Below are positions 17,286 through 26,167 of a stretch of 64,000 nucleotides of DNA, piece by piece. Both the position numbers and the translations under genes were made by a program. The stretch comes from Actinoplanes oblitus (lineage in GTDB: Bacteria; Actinomycetota; Actinomycetes; Mycobacteriales; Micromonosporaceae). The first letter of the stretch is position 1. The number at the start of each line of letters is the position of its first letter. Location of the stretch: assembly GCF_030252345.1 (NCBI RefSeq), contig NZ_CP126980.1:8875501-8939500 (forward strand), given 5' to 3'. The notes under the pieces were generated by a model. That model was not told the origin of the DNA. It searched no databases and saw only the letters and a list, made by a program, of their open reading frames with translations.

Positions 17286-17861
17286 CTACAGCACGGTCGA
17301 GGGCTCCGGGGCCGGCTCGACGGTGCCGCCCAACGGGGTGACGGCGTACGTCCAGCCATTCGAGCCGTGCACCATGGGCTTGACTCCCAAGGGCAACCCG
17401 GCCAGGGACTCGGTGTCGGAGATCGACATGTCGTCGGCCCGGTACACCTCGGCGCGTGGGGCGTAGAAGCCGAAGTGATTGCTTCCGTCGATGAACACGA
17501 TCAGGAAGGCGCACTCGGTCGGCACCGGCTCGGCCGGCACGCCCAGCAGCCCGGACGGCAACAGCGGAGCGTTCGCACCGTAGAACAGCCGCAAGCCGTC
17601 GATGTCGAACTGTTGCAACGTGAACGTGAGCGTTTCGGTCCTGGCGCTGTACTTCGTCCGCAGGCTCTTGTTCTGCAACGTGCCGAGCACGGTGGCCTCA
17701 CCGCCTTCGGAGCTGACTCCAAAGATGTCTTCGAGGGAGGTATGCCCGACGTTGCCCCACGGGCTGGAGGGGGCGAGCAGGTCCGCCGGGAACGCCGTTC
17801 CGGTCGGCGCCTTGAAGTAGTTGCCACTGCCGATGACCAGCGTGGCGGCATCATTAATCAC
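17286..17861 (-). CDS. major tail protein
   Basis: 191 residues, GTG start with GGAG upstream. Beta-rich throughout (TLVIGSGNYFKAPTGTAFPA; TETLTFTLQQFDIDGLRLFY; FLIVFIDGSNHFGFYAPRAE), the fold expected of a siphophage tail-tube subunit. It sits directly before the chaperone genes and after the tail terminator, the standard place for the tube protein. It lacks the extra Ig-like domain seen in larger versions. Confidence 0.85.
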   Translation of the reverse strand: MINDAATLVIGSGNYFKAPTGTAFPADLLAPSSPWGNVGHTSLEDIFGVSSEGGEATVLGTLQNKSLRTKYSARTETLTFTLQQFDIDGLRLFYGANAPLLPSGLLGVPAEPVPTECAFLIVFIDGSNHFGFYAPRAEVYRADDMSISDTESLAGLPLGVKPMVHGSNGWTYAVTPLGGTVEPAPEPSTVL

Positions 17862-17931
17862 GAATATGGGCTCCTCATGGACACGCCGAAAGCCCCGCCA
17901 CCGCTACGGGCGACAGGGACGGCAGAACAGG

Positions 17932-18429
17932 TCAGGCAGAGGGAAGGGGCCGCGCGAACGGCTTGCGGATCGCGACGCGGTACAACGTCTCGTACCGCCA
18001 CACACCGGTAGGCAGATCCGCGAACTGCACCGGGCCGGTGGCGGTGGCCCAGTCGGTGACCCGCCGCGGGGCCGAGGTCATGGTGACCCGAGTGAGATGG
18101 CCGCGCTGCGGCACCGACCGGTACATCAGCCACGCGTCGCGCAGCGCCACCCGGACCGCCTCGGCCAACAGCGCCGCATCCTCGTCCCCGTTCGGGTCCG
18201 CGCAGAAGGTATGGATAGCGACGTCCGCGGAGTCAACAAAGCGGGGATCACCCATCCACTCGCCGAACGACGGCTGCCGGCGCACCAGCACCATCGGAAA
18301 CGTTTGGTTGTCCCAGATCAGCGACTGCACGCTGATCCCCGCCAGGGCCTCGCGCAACAGCACCAGGAGCAGATCCTCCACCGGGCTCAACTCGACCATC
18401 GCACGGATGTGCGCCGGCAAGCCACTCAT
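17932..18429 (-). CDS. tail terminator / completion protein
   Basis: 165 residues. Starts with a helix (VEDLLLVLLREALAGISVQS) followed by FPMVLVRRQPSFGEWMGDPR and VDSADVAIHTFCADPNGDED, then EAVRVALRDAWLM, the layout of actinophage tail-terminator proteins. It probably caps the tail tube next to the head. The start overlaps the upstream stop (ATGA). Confidence 0.75.
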   Translation of the reverse strand: MSGLPAHIRAMVELSPVEDLLLVLLREALAGISVQSLIWDNQTFPMVLVRRQPSFGEWMGDPRFVDSADVAIHTFCADPNGDEDAALLAEAVRVALRDAWLMYRSVPQRGHLTRVTMTSAPRRVTDWATATGPVQFADLPTGVWRYETLYRVAIRKPFARPLPSA

Positions 18430-18806
18430 CGGCGACCACCCCGTTTCCGTTTACGCAACTCGGGAACGCGGATCTTCGGATGCGACTTCTTCGGCAGGTG
18501 GGCGGCGCGGTGCAGGATGAACAGGCCATCCATCGCCGCATACCGCTCACCGGTCTCCGGGTCGATGTAGCCGGCCCGACCGAACTCGATGCTCATGGCG
18601 GCCTTCTGACCGCGCTCGTCGGACAGCACCACGAACCAGTCAACCCGGCCGTGCTCGATGTCGATCTCGGCGTGGCCGTCCTGCCGGTGAGCGATCAGCT
18701 CGACTTCGGCGCGAGCGGCGATCTCAAACGTCCGTGCCTCCAACGCGGCCTGCACACCCTCGATCACGGCGACCCGCTTGGGAGCAGCACGGAAGATCTT
18801 GGCCAT
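18426..18806 (-). CDS. head-tail connector, DUF5403-like
   Basis: 126 residues from the ATG at 18806. The N-terminal half is helical (RVAVIEGVQAALEARTFEIA); then come DIEHGRVDWFVVLSDERG and AAMSIEFGRAGYIDPETGER, matching the DUF5403 family in the connector block of actinophages. The C-terminus is very basic (KKSHPKIRVPELRKRKRGGR). Likely role: head completion or an HK97 gp10-like tail component. Confidence 0.72.
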   Translation of the reverse strand: MAKIFRAAPKRVAVIEGVQAALEARTFEIAARAEVELIAHRQDGHAEIDIEHGRVDWFVVLSDERGQKAAMSIEFGRAGYIDPETGERYAAMDGLFILHRAAHLPKKSHPKIRVPELRKRKRGGRR

Positions 18807-19135
18807 CAGGGACGCTCCCGAATGTCGATCGACCAATGCCGTGTGCGGCGGGTGCCGTGGTGGTAGGCCGGCGGCGTGACCACATCCCACTGCCGGCCCG
18901 CCCACGCAACCCGCGACCACAGGTTCACGTCTGGCAGGTCCGCGGCGACGATCATCCGGGTGACGTTGATCTGCGCCTGGCCCGGCACTTCCGCCCGCGC
19001 GGACCGCTGGGGAATGAACGCGGCCCGAACCTCGTGTGGCCCGTCCGCGTCGGCCACCACGACCTCGTTGCCGCGGTTGTCGACGATGGTCTTGGCCTTC
19101 CAGATGCGCGCCGCTTGGCCGCGCCGACGTTGCAT
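18806..19135 (-). CDS. head closure / stopper protein
   Basis: 109 residues from the ATG at 19135, just after the stop of the upstream small gene. Beta-rich, with VDNRGNEVVVADADGPHEVR, QINVTRMIVAADLPDVNLWS and RVAWAGRQWDVVTPP, the last typical of head-closure proteins in which a small barrel gates the portal channel. Assigned by position and fold-like pattern. Confidence 0.65.
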   Translation of the reverse strand: MQRRRGQAARIWKAKTIVDNRGNEVVVADADGPHEVRAAFIPQRSARAEVPGQAQINVTRMIVAADLPDVNLWSRVAWAGRQWDVVTPPAYHHGTRRTRHWSIDIRERP

Positions 19136-19137
19136 GC

Positions 19138-19365
19138 TCAGCGCTTCACCTCCGCTCCGGACCGCCATCGGCGGACGATTGCCCGGAACTGCCGTTCGAC
19201 GAATACGGCGTCACGCCACCGGGTCCGCGCAACGACGAACTGCGCGATCCCGTCTGGGCCGGTCGTGAAGTCGCAGCGCCGGGGCGATGGCCCGGCCGCA
19301 CCAGGCCCGAGCGTCGATATCCGTGCGACGCGGGCCACCCAGATGTCATCGCCGTGCGCTACCAC
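19138..19365 (-). CDS. small connector-region protein
   Basis: 75 residues from a GTG that overlaps the upstream TAG stop. WVARVARISTLGPGAAGP, CDFTTGPDGIAQFVV and VERQFRAIVRRWRSGAEVKR. Composition and tight packing between the adaptor and stopper genes argue for a real gene; no family recognised. Confidence 0.55.
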   Translation of the reverse strand: MVAHGDDIWVARVARISTLGPGAAGPSPRRCDFTTGPDGIAQFVVARTRWRDAVFVERQFRAIVRRWRSGAEVKR

Positions 19366-19814
19366 GGGTGGACCTCGTCCGCGAACAGTGGGAACGGTTT
19401 GCCGGTGTCGACCGGCACGTACCCGGCACCGGGCCGGCGTTGCGGGCCCCACGCCGTGATCGGTGCCGAGACCAGCCCGGCCGCCTTGCCGGCGAGGCCC
19501 TTGAGCAGCTTCTGTTCCTCGGCGGTGAAGAACACGGTGCCGGCGTCGGTGCCGGCTGCGTCGTTCCAGGACAGGGTTTCGTCGCCGGCCCTGGATTGGG
19601 TGTAGCCGTCGGGGTTGCGCAGGTAGCGGACCGCGGCCTTGAGCACCAGCGTGCGCACCAGCCGCGGAGCCGCCTCGGGTTCCCAGTCCCGGCCGTAGCC
19701 GCGGGCCAGGTCCGAGGCGTCCTCCAGCGCGCCGGCCGCAATCCGCAGCTCGTCCGCGTCAAGGGCCCAATCGAGACGGTCCAACAGGTCGGTCAGGGTC
19801 GCGTACGCCTGCAC
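19359..19814 (-). CDS. head-tail adaptor protein
   Basis: 151 residues, GTG start. The N-terminus is helical (YATLTDLLDRLDWALDADEL, then RIAAGALEDASDLARGYG), then RLVRTLVLKAAVRYLRNPDG and TFFTAEEQKLLKGLAG-like segments, the helical pattern of HK97 gp6-type adaptors that dock to the portal. First gene after the capsid, as expected. Confidence 0.72.
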   Translation of the reverse strand: MQAYATLTDLLDRLDWALDADELRIAAGALEDASDLARGYGRDWEPEAAPRLVRTLVLKAAVRYLRNPDGYTQSRAGDETLSWNDAAGTDAGTVFFTAEEQKLLKGLAGKAAGLVSAPITAWGPQRRPGAGYVPVDTGKPFPLFADEVHPW

Positions 19815-19849
19815 GCCTCACCTCCCTGTGATCTCGTGTGCAGCGGCTC

Positions 19850-20881
19850 CTACTTCTTGGGTGCCGGCGGCCACGGCGCGGCGTCGGAGATCCCGGTCAT
19901 GGTGGCCAGCTCGCCTGCGGCCGGCGGGTACACCGACGCGCCGTCGAGCGACAGCTTGATGCCGCGGACGAAGTGTTCCTTGGTCGAGACGACCTCGGAC
20001 TGCTTCGCCTCGTCCCAGCCGACCAGCACGTCCGTGACCGACCGGAACCCGGCGTAGGTGTTCACCACGGAGCGGTCGTGCATGTAGGTCGGGTCGTAGT
20101 CGCGCACCCAACGCAGCGCGATGTCCTCGAACGAGGTCGTGGCGCCGTACGGGACCGACTGCGGCACGGACGGCGCCGCGGACAGGAAGATGAACCCGGA
20201 CGAGGAGAACGCGAACGCGGCGTCGCCCGGGATCTCCAGGGCCTTGATGACGGTGAACCCGTACCGGCTGCCGATCGTCGCGGTCCGCAGCGCGCTCTGG
20301 GCCTCGCTGTCGCCCACGTTCTGCGCCAGGTTCAGCTTGTCGTCACCGAGAAGCGCCGCGTGGTAGTCCGAGCCGACCAGCATGTACCGGCCCTCCGCCG
20401 GAGCGTGGAAGGCATCCAGGACCCGCTGCGCCTCGATGAACGCGCCGCGCAGGTTGCTGGCCGCCTTGCCGATCGTGACGTTGTACTGCGCCGAGGTCAG
20501 CGTCCGCACCGCGCGCCGGCCGAGGCCGCGGGCGACGGCCTTGACCTGTGGGCGCAGTAGCTTGCCCCAGCCGTTGAGGTCGAAGTCGTTCTGTTCGTCG
20601 GTGACCTTCACGGCGCTGTAGACGTTCCCGCCGAACGCGACCGGGACTTTGCGTTCCTTGTACTCGTCAAACACGATCGGCTTCGACCGGTCGTTGCGCC
20701 ACTCGTAGTCGTGGAACGGCAGAACGCCCTCCACGGGAACGCTGATCGTGTCGTTCTCGGCGCCCTTGAACTGGTCGACGCCCTGCTTCTGGAACAGGTT
20801 CGGGATGACCAGTTCCTGCTCCAGCATGCCGACCGCGGTAGCGACCAGCTTCTCAGGCTTGACGATCTGGTGTTCTGCCAA
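19850..20881 (-). CDS. major capsid protein
   Basis: About 343 residues. I prefer a TTG start at 20881, with GGAGG 7 nt upstream, over the ATG at 20899, which places the Shine-Dalgarno inside the gene. The sequence reads VAFGGNVYSAVKVTDEQNDF, RGLGRRAVRTLTSAQYNVTI, RYMLVGSDYHAALLGDDKLN and FTVIKALEIPGDAAFAFSSS, the pattern of P22 coat-type (HK97-fold) capsids seen in actinophages. It follows the scaffold gene and is not fused to a protease. Confidence 0.85.
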   Translation of the reverse strand: MAEHQIVKPEKLVATAVGMLEQELVIPNLFQKQGVDQFKGAENDTISVPVEGVLPFHDYEWRNDRSKPIVFDEYKERKVPVAFGGNVYSAVKVTDEQNDFDLNGWGKLLRPQVKAVARGLGRRAVRTLTSAQYNVTIGKAASNLRGAFIEAQRVLDAFHAPAEGRYMLVGSDYHAALLGDDKLNLAQNVGDSEAQSALRTATIGSRYGFTVIKALEIPGDAAFAFSSSGFIFLSAAPSVPQSVPYGATTSFEDIALRWVRDYDPTYMHDRSVVNTYAGFRSVTDVLVGWDEAKQSEVVSTKEHFVRGIKLSLDGASVYPPAAGELATMTGISDAAPWPPAPKK

Positions 20882-20905
20882 CGTGTGCCCTCCGGGCATA
20901 GAAAA

Positions 20906-20928
20906 GGCCCCCGCGCATCGCAGGGGCC
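20906..20928. terminator. hairpin between scaffold and capsid genes
   Basis: GGCCCC (20906-20911) pairs with GGGGCC (20923-20928) in the short gap before the capsid start. No U tract. It may stabilise the abundant capsid mRNA by blocking nucleases rather than terminate transcription (inferred). Confidence 0.4.
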
Positions 20929-20946
20929 GAACAGGTCAGGGGATCC

Positions 20947-21459
20947 TCAGCGCCGGCCGCCGTAGCGGCGCGCGAGGGTGCGCGGATCGGTTTCGGTGTC
21001 GCCGTCGTCGGCCGGGTCCAGGCCGCCGCGCAGGACGACCGGCTCGGCCGGGGCCGCGTACTTCTGAAGTGCCTTCGCGTCGGCCTCCAGCTCGGCGACG
21101 CTCGCGCCGCGCAGCCGTTCAGCGAGGTCGTCAGGAAGGCCGTACTTTCGGGCGACGCGTTCGCGGGCGACCTGCTGTTCCAGCTCGGCGTTGCGGGTCT
21201 TGATGTCGGCCACGGCCTGCTCGTACTCTTCGGCTGTCTTCGCCCCGTCCAGGCGGGCTTCGGCCTCGCGCAGCCGAGTGCGGTAGTTGGCCGCTTCGGC
21301 ATTGGCCTTGGTGAGCCGCTTGCGGGCCCACTCGGGCAGCTCGTCTACCTGGCCGCCGCCGTCATCGGAACTCGGGTTCTCCGTGGTCGGGGTGTCGGTG
21401 TCCGCGTTGGTCGGATCCTGCGGCTGCTCGGTGGTGTCGTCGGTGACCGGTGCGGTCAT
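20947..21459 (-). CDS. scaffold protein
   Basis: 170 residues from the ATG at 21459 (ATGA overlap). An acidic, Thr/Asp-rich N-terminus (about 1-45) precedes a long coiled coil (RLTKANAEAANYRTRLREAE; EQAVADIKTRNAELEQQVAR) and a charged C-terminus. This composition and the place between MuF-like and capsid genes are typical of scaffolding proteins that guide procapsid assembly. Confidence 0.85.
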   Translation of the reverse strand: MTAPVTDDTTEQPQDPTNADTDTPTTENPSSDDGGGQVDELPEWARKRLTKANAEAANYRTRLREAEARLDGAKTAEEYEQAVADIKTRNAELEQQVARERVARKYGLPDDLAERLRGASVAELEADAKALQKYAAPAEPVVLRGGLDPADDGDTETDPRTLARRYGGRR

Positions 21460-22523
21460 GGTGCTTGCGCCTCCTGGGCAGTGCGGGCAGGCAGCGCCTC
21501 CCGGGCGTCGGCCTGCTGTTGACGGATGAAGCGCCGCCACGCGCGAAGGGCGGCCTTGCCGGACAGCCCCTTGGTGACCTTCGGCCACAGCTCCTGGTAT
21601 TCGCGGTTCAGCGCGTACAGGCGGGAGCTGGCGTACTGGCCGCGGTCGAAGACGGGCTCGGCGTAGCAGTGACAGTTGTCGTGGTACCGATCGCCGTCCG
21701 CATACTCGGCGGAGCGCTGTGACCGGTAGACCGGACCGCGGGAGATCAACATGGCGCACCAGCCACACGGCGTACCCGTCCGCGACAGCCGGATGTAGCC
21801 GATCGCCCGCCGGTCGCGTTCAGCAGCCGACCACATCGTGCTGCGTGCGCCGTTCATCACGAGACGTTCCGCGGTGGCGGCCTGCCTCGTGCCGGCCCGT
21901 CGGTGCGCGTCGTCGCGCAGGTCGTCGACCAGCTCGGCGGGCTGGCTGGTGTCGATGTCGGCGAGCTTACGATCGAGGTTGCGCGGCCCCAGCTCCTCCA
22001 GGGCGATGCGCGCTTCCTTCTCGGCCGCCTGCTCCAACCGCTCCAGGTCGCGGTCCAGGGCGTCGAGCTGCTCGACCAGAATCCGATCGTCGTCATCATC
22101 GCCGGCCCGGCCGCCATCCAGCGCCGGCACATCCGCGGCCGTCCGCGGTGCGGCATCGTCCGCCGCCGGGGCGGGCGCCGCAGGTGCCGGGCCGGTGAGA
22201 GCAGCGAACTCGTTGCGCAGCATGCCGAGCGTGACGTACGGCGGGTCCGGACGCCGCGGGTCAGCGACCGTCGTACCGGTGCGCAGCGCCCGGACCAGGC
22301 GGTAGTAGGCCATGGCCAGGTCCCGGCCGCGGGCGCGGCGGGTCATCACCAGGTGAATGGCCCGGCGCAGCCATGCCGCGCTCAGCGCGGCGGTGCGGGT
22401 AGGCGGTACGCCGGCCCACAGCGTCAACGCGTCGCCGATGGTGGCCACGCCGAGCTGCGTCAACGCGAGGTGGAAGGCGGTCGACGCCTGGTCGGCCTCC
22501 GCCGCGCGGACCGGGCTCGTCAC
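21456..22523 (-). CDS. MuF-like minor head protein
   Basis: 355 residues from a GTG overlapping the portal stop (GTGA). A helical N-terminal half carries an acidic linker; the C-terminal half has RLVMNGARSTMWSAAERDR, TPCGWCAMLISRGPVY and YHDNCHCYAEPVFD, the conserved Cys/His pattern of phage MuF-type proteins (C-x2-C, H-x-x-C-x-C). These sit inside the head beside the portal. No toxin domain is appended. Confidence 0.82.
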   Translation of the reverse strand: MTSPVRAAEADQASTAFHLALTQLGVATIGDALTLWAGVPPTRTAALSAAWLRRAIHLVMTRRARGRDLAMAYYRLVRALRTGTTVADPRRPDPPYVTLGMLRNEFAALTGPAPAAPAPAADDAAPRTAADVPALDGGRAGDDDDDRILVEQLDALDRDLERLEQAAEKEARIALEELGPRNLDRKLADIDTSQPAELVDDLRDDAHRRAGTRQAATAERLVMNGARSTMWSAAERDRRAIGYIRLSRTGTPCGWCAMLISRGPVYRSQRSAEYADGDRYHDNCHCYAEPVFDRGQYASSRLYALNREYQELWPKVTKGLSGKAALRAWRRFIRQQQADAREALPARTAQEAQAP

Positions 22524-23935
22524 GCGGCCACCGGCTCCGCGGCCGGCTCGGGCGTGGCTCGGCGGATGGACTGGGCAAGCTGGAGTTCCGCGTCGTCGTC
22601 CTCGCGGATCTGCTCCCACTCCCTGATCTCCGTCGCGGTCACCCCGGGCACCCTCGACCACAGGCCGCGCTTCGGAATGCTCAGCGACTCGGCGAGCTTG
22701 CCCAATCCGTCAGCGGACTGCGCGAGCGACCGCATTTCCATGTCGCGCCACAGCACTTCGCCCGCGTAGTCCTCGGCCGCGGCCGTGTCGCCAGCCAGCT
22801 CCGCAGCGACCCTGAACACCCTTTCCCACGCCTCACCGAACATCGCCCGGAACTCTGCGATCTTGCGGCTGAGGGCGGTCTCCGCGGCCAGCAGCGCCTC
22901 CGCACTGAGGTTGGCGATCTGCCCGAGCAGGTGGTGCGGAGGGGTCTGGCTGATCGCGGACAGGTGCCGGATGCTCATGTCAATGCTGTCGATGAACCCG
23001 CCCAGCGGTGTCTCCGCGAGGGAGTCGAACTTGACGTCCGGATCCTCCGCGAACAAGAACCTCTTCGCGTTGACGTTGACCGGCAACGGGATCGGCTGCC
23101 CGTTGTCGTCCAGGATCGGTTCACCGTCCGCGTCGCGCTTGATCGGCGGGGCCATACCCGTCGCCGTCCGAACTTTGAACGACGCGTAGGTCTGCGCAAC
23201 CAACAAGTCAAAAATCGTCTGATTGATGCGGTTCTGCAAGGCGATCATCGGCTCGATCACACCGACCGTGCGGCCCTCCAGATCCACCGCAGCGCAAAAC
23301 CGGGTGACCGGACACTCGGAACAGCCATGCCGGCGAACCCGGCTCACGCGGACACTGGCGGCGTCGGTGAAGCTCTTGAACGTCACGCGGTACTCGCTGG
23401 CGGCGTCCCACATCCGCGCTACACCCGGCAGATCACCGGTCGGCCGACGGGTCACCGTCAGCGCCGCGTACGGCACGAGGTCGTTCGCCGGGTCCTCGTA
23501 CACCGCCGAAGTGCGCATCGCGGACAGCCCCTTGGTACGCACCTTCCCCTTGACTTTCTCGGTCAGGGCGAAGCTGTGCCCGAACGTGAGGGCCCCGCGG
23601 TGAATGGCGGCCTGGCGTGCGTCCAACCTGGACTGCTGCCAGTGCCGCCACTCCGGAAGCTGCGCCGCCGGCTGCGTATCCACAGTCCGGCCGCGACGGA
23701 ACGAATCGACGTACAGGGCTTGCGCCGGCGTACCGACCAGCAGAGGCATCCAGTTCGAGATCGCCCGCTTCGCGAGCAGCCGGTACTCGTCGTCGGCGAA
23801 GGCCGGCATATACGGGTCATCGTGCTTGCCCTGCACGTAGTTGTCGATGCGCTCCAGCCGAGGCGTGTCCCGATCGAGGGTCGCCAGGAGCTGGCGGGCC
23901 AGAGCGCGCGGGGCGCCGTCCACCAGGTCAGTCAC
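22520..23935 (-). CDS. portal protein (SPP1 gp6 type)
   Basis: 471 residues, GTG start. Features of the SPP1 gp6-like family: IDNYVQGKHDDPYMPAFADD near the N-terminus, AHRGALTFGHSF-like region, IEPMIALQNRINQTIFDLLV (helix entering the channel), FIDSIDMSIRHLSAISQTPP and LSAEALLAAETALSRKIAEF. The protein forms the dodecameric DNA entry ring at one capsid vertex. Near residues 205-215 a CSECPVTRFC Cys cluster is unusual for portals. The operator core ACATTTACAC overlaps the start codon. Confidence 0.92.
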   Translation of the reverse strand: MTDLVDGAPRALARQLLATLDRDTPRLERIDNYVQGKHDDPYMPAFADDEYRLLAKRAISNWMPLLVGTPAQALYVDSFRRGRTVDTQPAAQLPEWRHWQQSRLDARQAAIHRGALTFGHSFALTEKVKGKVRTKGLSAMRTSAVYEDPANDLVPYAALTVTRRPTGDLPGVARMWDAASEYRVTFKSFTDAASVRVSRVRRHGCSECPVTRFCAAVDLEGRTVGVIEPMIALQNRINQTIFDLLVAQTYASFKVRTATGMAPPIKRDADGEPILDDNGQPIPLPVNVNAKRFLFAEDPDVKFDSLAETPLGGFIDSIDMSIRHLSAISQTPPHHLLGQIANLSAEALLAAETALSRKIAEFRAMFGEAWERVFRVAAELAGDTAAAEDYAGEVLWRDMEMRSLAQSADGLGKLAESLSIPKRGLWSRVPGVTATEIREWEQIREDDDAELQLAQSIRRATPEPAAEPVAA

Positions 23936-23943
23936 ATTTACAC
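23934..23943. promoter_or_regulatory. operator-like core at portal start
   Basis: ACATTTACAC, identical to the central ten bases of the 19-bp operator repeat at 4399, overlaps the GTG start of the portal gene in the short gap after terminase. The flanks are not conserved, so this is a weak candidate. Confidence 0.35.
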
Positions 23944-23951
23944 ACCCCCGG

Positions 23952-25583
23952 TTAGAGGAAGTAGCCGCGACCGGTGCGCGCCCGGGTCTTCTTGCCGCGG
24001 GTGCGCAGGTCGTACAAGGCTTCGTGAGCGAGCATCAGCGCGGCATAGAGATCGACCTTGCGCGGCGATTCACGCCCACCGGCCTTACCGAAGGAGATGC
24101 CGTAGTTGTTGACCCGCCGGTGCGCGTTGAGCACATGCCGGCGCAAGGCCAGGTCCCCGTCATGGCCGAGCTTGCCATCGAAGATCGAGCGCATCAGCCG
24201 CTCGTGCGCCCGGGTGACCCGCTGCAAGCTCTGCCGCATGTCCCAGGCGATGGCGTTGCGGCCCTCGGCCTTGACGGTCAGGCCCTCGCCGTAGGTGGCG
24301 GCCCAGTCCTCGATGAAGGACTCCCACAAGGCGACATCGGCGTAGAAGCCCTGCACGTTGAACACGCGGAACGCGTCGTGCACCGCGGAATCCACCGCGG
24401 AACGATCGACTTCCCAGCCGTCGCCAGCCGGGCCGTCCGGTCGTTCCCACAGGCCGAGCACGAACGCAACGCGATCCGACGTTCTGATTGCGACGATTCC
24501 GGTTGAATCATCTGATTTCCCGCCATCGAAGCCCATGACGATCTCGTCGCCCGGCTTCAGAGTGGCGCCCTCGACGTACAGCGGCACCCAGTTCTCTGGG
24601 CCGAACAAGGCGTCTTCATCGGCCACGATTTGGTTGAGCCACATCCGCCGCGACCGGGCCGGCGACAGCGTGATGTCGAGAACCGATTGGATGATCGTGT
24701 CGACGCGCAGCCAGACCGCGTCCCCGCGGATCTTCGGGATGACGATGCGCAGCGCCTCGGGCGTCAGCGGTGTCTTCGGGTGCGCCTCCACGCTGTCGTA
24801 GAGGAAGCCGACGTCGAGCGCGCGGCCTTCGCGGATCTTGTCGAATGCCTCGCGCATCCGCTCGCCGACACTGTCTTCGCCGGGCAGGTAGGCGTTGGTG
24901 ATCGCCAGGTAGCGCGAGTCCTTCTTGGTGGCGTTGCCGTCGATCGTCTCGTACATCTGGTGGCCGTTGTTGCCACGGATCCAGTGGTGCGTCTCGTTGA
25001 GCACGACGAACGTGCTTCGGCCACCTTCCAGGGCTCGGTACGAGCTGGTGACCGCCTCCAGGCGCTGCCGGCCGCCGTTCGCACGGATCAGCTCCGCGCC
25101 GGCCTTGATCCCGTACGTCGCGATGAAGTGCTTGCTCATCAGCGACGGGAACAAGGTCATGGTGTTGCGGGTCTGCTCCCGGCTCACGGCGGCGACCTGC
25201 ACCCACGCCTGCGGATGCGGCGCCCCGACCGGGTCACCGGTCTTCGGATCGAAGTGGATGAAGCGGCTGGGGCCGACCAGCTCGATCAGGCACATCACCG
25301 CGACGAGGGGATCCTTGCCCCAGCCCTTGAGGCGCTGGAGCACGCCCTTGCGGTAGATGAACCGGCCGCGGTGACCGACGGCGTACCACCACAAGATGAA
25401 CCGCAACTGTTCCTTGGTGAATCGCCACGGCTTGCCGTCCTCGCCGAGCAGGTATTCCGCGCACCAGCCGGCGATCTGCCAGCCGAGCGTGAAGACGGGC
25501 AGCCGCCAGGAGCCGTCGTCGTTGCGTTCCCAGGTCGGCCCGAGGTAGGTCGGTTCGAGGGCTTCGATCTCGGCGGCCTCGAT
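23952..25583 (-). CDS. terL: terminase large subunit
   Basis: About 543 residues if translation starts at the ATC at 25583. The ATPase part shows an atypical Walker A (KGVLQRLKGWGKDPLVA) and Walker B with STFVVLNETHHW; the nuclease part has VMGFDGGKSDDSTGI and a late Asp (KVDLYAALMLAHEA). It packages DNA. No ATG, GTG or TTG exists upstream of a TTG at 25406, which would remove ~59 residues that look like terminase (EALEPTYLGPTWERNDDGSW, FTLGWQIAGWCAEYLLGED). A near-perfect anti-Shine-Dalgarno match (GGAGGTGATC) lies 9 nt before the ATC. Confidence 0.88.
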   Translation of the reverse strand: MEAAEIEALEPTYLGPTWERNDDGSWRLPVFTLGWQIAGWCAEYLLGEDGKPWRFTKEQLRFILWWYAVGHRGRFIYRKGVLQRLKGWGKDPLVAVMCLIELVGPSRFIHFDPKTGDPVGAPHPQAWVQVAAVSREQTRNTMTLFPSLMSKHFIATYGIKAGAELIRANGGRQRLEAVTSSYRALEGGRSTFVVLNETHHWIRGNNGHQMYETIDGNATKKDSRYLAITNAYLPGEDSVGERMREAFDKIREGRALDVGFLYDSVEAHPKTPLTPEALRIVIPKIRGDAVWLRVDTIIQSVLDITLSPARSRRMWLNQIVADEDALFGPENWVPLYVEGATLKPGDEIVMGFDGGKSDDSTGIVAIRTSDRVAFVLGLWERPDGPAGDGWEVDRSAVDSAVHDAFRVFNVQGFYADVALWESFIEDWAATYGEGLTVKAEGRNAIAWDMRQSLQRVTRAHERLMRSIFDGKLGHDGDLALRRHVLNAHRRVNNYGISFGKAGGRESPRKVDLYAALMLAHEALYDLRTRGKKTRARTGRGYFL

Positions 25584-25589
25584 GCGCGA

Positions 25590-25742
25590 TCACCTCCCCC
25601 GCTTCGGTGGCCATCCCTTCCGCGGAGCAGGCCGGTCCGCCGGGCGTGGGCGCAGCGAGCGCACCCAATCGATCAGGGCGTGATCGGCGTAGCTCATCGA
25701 GCAATGGCCCATACGGCAGGCGCGGCACCAGTGCCGCTTCAC
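25590..25742 (-). CDS. Cys-rich 50-aa protein before terminase
   Basis: VKRHWCRACRMGHCSMSYAD then HALIDWVRSLRPRPADRPAP and a basic end. The GTG overlaps the stop of the small terminase gene (GTGA). C-x2-C plus H-C suggests a small zinc knuckle. Its TGA stop is in the same frame as the large terminase, which resumes two codons later. A separate zinc protein is the simplest reading. Confidence 0.5.
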   Translation of the reverse strand: MKRHWCRACRMGHCSMSYADHALIDWVRSLRPRPADRPAPRKGWPPKRGR

Positions 25743-26167
25743 TGCGCCACGCCCAGTTCGCGGCGGTAGTCCTCGATCGCCACCACCGACGCCGGGGTGG
25801 AGTCGTCATCCGGCTCGTGCAGCTCGATGCGCACCCGGCGCCGGTCGCCCTCGGTAACCAGCAGCCGTTCCAGCGCCGAGTAGATCGTCTGGAGCATCTG
25901 GCCGCTGCGCTTCATAGACTTCTTGTAGTGCGACAGGTCGTCGCACACGCTCATCGCAAACGCCCAATCGGAGTTCTGGTAGAAGTCCGCCTGGCCGGAC
26001 GAGCGCAGCGACTCGTAGAGCCGAGCGGCGATTGGATGCCAGCCCGGGTCGGGCTCGGGCACGGTCACCGGCCGCAGCTCGCCCTTGGTAACCGGTTGCA
26101 CCTGACTGCCGCCACGTTCCCGCGGCCGGGCAAGGTCCGCTTCCCGGTTCGGGATGGGTCCAGGCAC
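25739..26167 (-). CDS. terS: terminase small subunit
   Basis: 142 residues from a GTG at 26167 (GAGGTGATC Shine-Dalgarno 8 nt upstream), giving the typical start MPGPIPNREADLARP. The middle (WHPIAARLYESLRSSGQADF; YQNSDWAFAMSVCDDLSHYK; SGQMLQTIYSALERLLVTEG) is helical and matches small terminases of actinophages that bind the packaging site and recruit the motor. It ends with VVAIEDYRRELGV. Confidence 0.8.
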   Translation of the reverse strand: MPGPIPNREADLARPRERGGSQVQPVTKGELRPVTVPEPDPGWHPIAARLYESLRSSGQADFYQNSDWAFAMSVCDDLSHYKKSMKRSGQMLQTIYSALERLLVTEGDRRRVRIELHEPDDDSTPASVVAIEDYRRELGVAQ

